From Candidatus Bathyarchaeota archaeon (GTDB taxonomy: Archaea > Thermoproteota > Bathyarchaeia > 40CM-2-53-6 > FEN-987), in contig JAHFFU010000099.1 in assembly GCA_023247835.1 (NCBI GenBank), forward strand, positions 1 through 5,098: a DNA stretch of 5,098 bases. Direction: 5' to 3'. The position numbers and the translations under genes are program-made. The notes under the pieces are model-generated. The model saw only the letters and a program-made list of their open reading frames with translations. It was not told the origin of the DNA and searched no databases. Shown one piece after another: positions 4,297-5,098 of the stretch. Position 1 is the first letter of the stretch. Each line of letters starts with the position of its first letter.

Positions 4297-4341
4297 TTTA
4301 TCCGAATACCTTATCTTATCGGATGAATCATTGTTATCGGA
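4297..4341 (+). promoter_or_regulatory. TATA box and three phased TTATCnGA repeats
   Basis: TTATCCGA (4298-4305), TTATCGGA (4316-4323) and TTATCGGA (4334-4341) start exactly 18 bases apart, and an extra TTATC abuts the second copy (4311-4315). The first copy overlaps TTTATC (4297-4302), a TATA box predicting a start near 4323. Regular spacing suggests cooperative binding, most simply by the AbrB-type protein encoded just downstream, covering the TATA box, start point and ribosome binding site. Confidence 0.55.
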
Positions 4342-4344
4342 GGG
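4339..4344 (+). promoter_or_regulatory. Ribosome binding site deciding the AbrB start
   Basis: GGAGGG ends eight bases before GTG 4353 and is the strongest Shine-Dalgarno match before any antitoxin gene in the window. It favours GTG 4353 over ATG 4323. Its first three bases belong to the third TTATCGGA repeat, so a protein bound to that copy would sit on the DNA encoding this site. Confidence 0.6.
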
Positions 4345-4352
4345 CATCGGGC

Positions 4353-4604
4353 GTGCAGAAGAAGATTGAATTGACGGTTGGCTCGAAGGGCGAGATCTAT
4401 ACGACTAATGAGGTTAGACGCGTAGCAGGTATAGAGCCGAGCACGGTGGTCCTCGCTGAGGTGGGTGAGAAGCAGCTGATACTGAGGCCTAAGGAACGCG
4501 CTGAGCACTTACTTGAGAAACCAAGGTTTGATGCTCCACCCATTGGTCCGAAGGAACAGTCCGAGTCGAGAAGAAAGTTGGCAACCGCTCTTGGAGAAAG
4601 GTAG
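4353..4604 (+). CDS. vapB: AbrB-type (swapped-hairpin) antitoxin
   Basis: An 83-residue antitoxin with a SpoVT/AbrB domain in its first half. IELTVGSKGEIYTTNEVRR (residues 5-23) has the Gly-Glu/Gln-Ile turn and following helix of the swapped-hairpin fold, and VVLAEVGEKQLILRP (32-46) supplies the remaining strands. Such proteins bind DNA as intertwined dimers. The second half (LLEKPRFDAPPIGPKEQSESRRKL) is Pro- and charge-rich and unfolded-looking, as expected of a segment that folds on its toxin. GTG 4353 is preferred because GGAGGG stands eight bases upstream and MQKKIELTV is a typical AbrB opening. ATG 4323, ten codons upstream, lies about 21-26 bases after the TATA box and would suit a leaderless message. 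It overlaps the PIN gene and probably represses its promoter at the 18-base repeats. Confidence 0.87.
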   Translation: MQKKIELTVGSKGEIYTTNEVRRVAGIEPSTVVLAEVGEKQLILRPKERAEHLLEKPRFDAPPIGPKEQSESRRKLATALGER

Positions 4605-5097
4605 GGCTGAGGGGGAGCCTGAGCTTTTCCTTGACACCACGTACCTCTTGCCCTTCTTCCAGGTTCCTATAAGGGTTGAAGGTTTCAAGCTCTCAGACTT
4701 CAAGGCGTTAATCGGAAACATTTCAAGGGTTCACGTGGCGGAGCTTTCCGTCTACGAGGCTAAAGCGAAACTTTTGAGGCTGTCCAAGACCCATCGGACT
4801 TACGAGAAAATCCTTCGTGCGTTCAGCGAAAACCTAAATGTCCTACGCATGGACGAGAAGTTTGTCTTCCAAAACTACACACACCAAGCTGACCAACGGT
4901 TTAATCAACTTCTCGCCTTCGCTAAACGACTCGATGCCTTCGACCTCATCATACTATCTCAAGCTTTCACGGCGGGGGAGCTCCTGACCGAGGACGCAGA
5001 CATCCTCGCCTTCAGGGATTCAGATGAATTCGCCGAAGGTTCCCTCTCCAAGTCGCTGAAGATCAGGTGTTGGAAAGAGAGACTGCTGAGAAGTTAA
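4591..5097 (+). CDS. vapC: PIN-domain toxin partnered with AbrB-type antitoxin
   Basis: A complete PIN protein of about 168 residues ending one base before the window edge. Asp15 in LFLDTTYLLPFF, Glu51 or Glu56 in VAELSVYEAKA, Asp118 in AFDLIILSQAF and Asp137 in LLTEDADILAF are the expected metal-binding residues, so it is probably an active ribonuclease. Length is slightly above the VapC norm because of an insert between the first and third motifs (KTHRTYEKILRAFSENLNVL region). TTG 4591 is chosen as the nearest start before the first PIN strand; it overlaps the antitoxin by 14 bases. TTG 4513 and ATG 4531 are in frame, but the extra residues look like out-of-frame antitoxin sequence. No strong ribosome binding site is seen, so it probably depends on translation of the upstream gene. 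Confidence 0.88.
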   Translation: MEKGRAEGEPELFLDTTYLLPFFQVPIRVEGFKLSDFKALIGNISRVHVAELSVYEAKAKLLRLSKTHRTYEKILRAFSENLNVLRMDEKFVFQNYTHQADQRFNQLLAFAKRLDAFDLIILSQAFTAGELLTEDADILAFRDSDEFAEGSLSKSLKIRCWKERLLRS

Positions 5098-5098
5098 T

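Overview
This window reads as part of an archaeal accessory region, a toxin-antitoxin island. The archaeal assignment is inferred. The genes are short two-gene units, several starts are TTG or GTG, TATA-like boxes (TTTATC and relatives) lie about 20-30 bases before proposed starts, there are no bacterial -35/-10 pairs, and the protein families are the PIN/VapC, ribbon-helix-helix and AbrB types that cluster in archaeal genomes. I cannot name the phylum.

Layout. 1-351: no convincing gene; a near-palindrome and the promoter region of the first pair. 352-1216 (+): ribbon-helix-helix (RHH)-type antitoxin and a long PIN toxin. 1217-1657: no convincing gene; a short orphan reading frame and two stem-loops. 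1658-2310 (+): VapB-like antitoxin and VapC PIN toxin with a GTGA junction. 2311-2507: convergent spacer with hairpins and a hammerhead-like motif. 2508-3298 (-): the odd unit. Its antitoxin-like protein has the same N-terminal domain as the VapB at 1658, fused to a DUF5678-like domain. It is followed by a small retropepsin-type (clan AA) aspartic protease in the place where a PIN toxin would normally sit. 3299-3507: divergent control region with several palindromes. 3508-4265 (+): RHH antitoxin and PIN toxin with a TTGA junction. 4266-4352: promoter with TTATCnGA repeated three times at exact 18-base spacing. 4353-5097 (+): AbrB-type antitoxin and PIN toxin.

In each unit the small DNA-binding protein comes first and the effector overlaps its end, by 4 to 49 bases. 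This is the usual type II arrangement: the antitoxin blocks the toxin and represses their shared promoter, and effector translation is coupled to antitoxin translation. All four PIN proteins probably act as RNA-cleaving ribonucleases. The best candidate for something new is the protease unit, where an antitoxin module known from RNase systems appears to be paired with a proteolytic effector.
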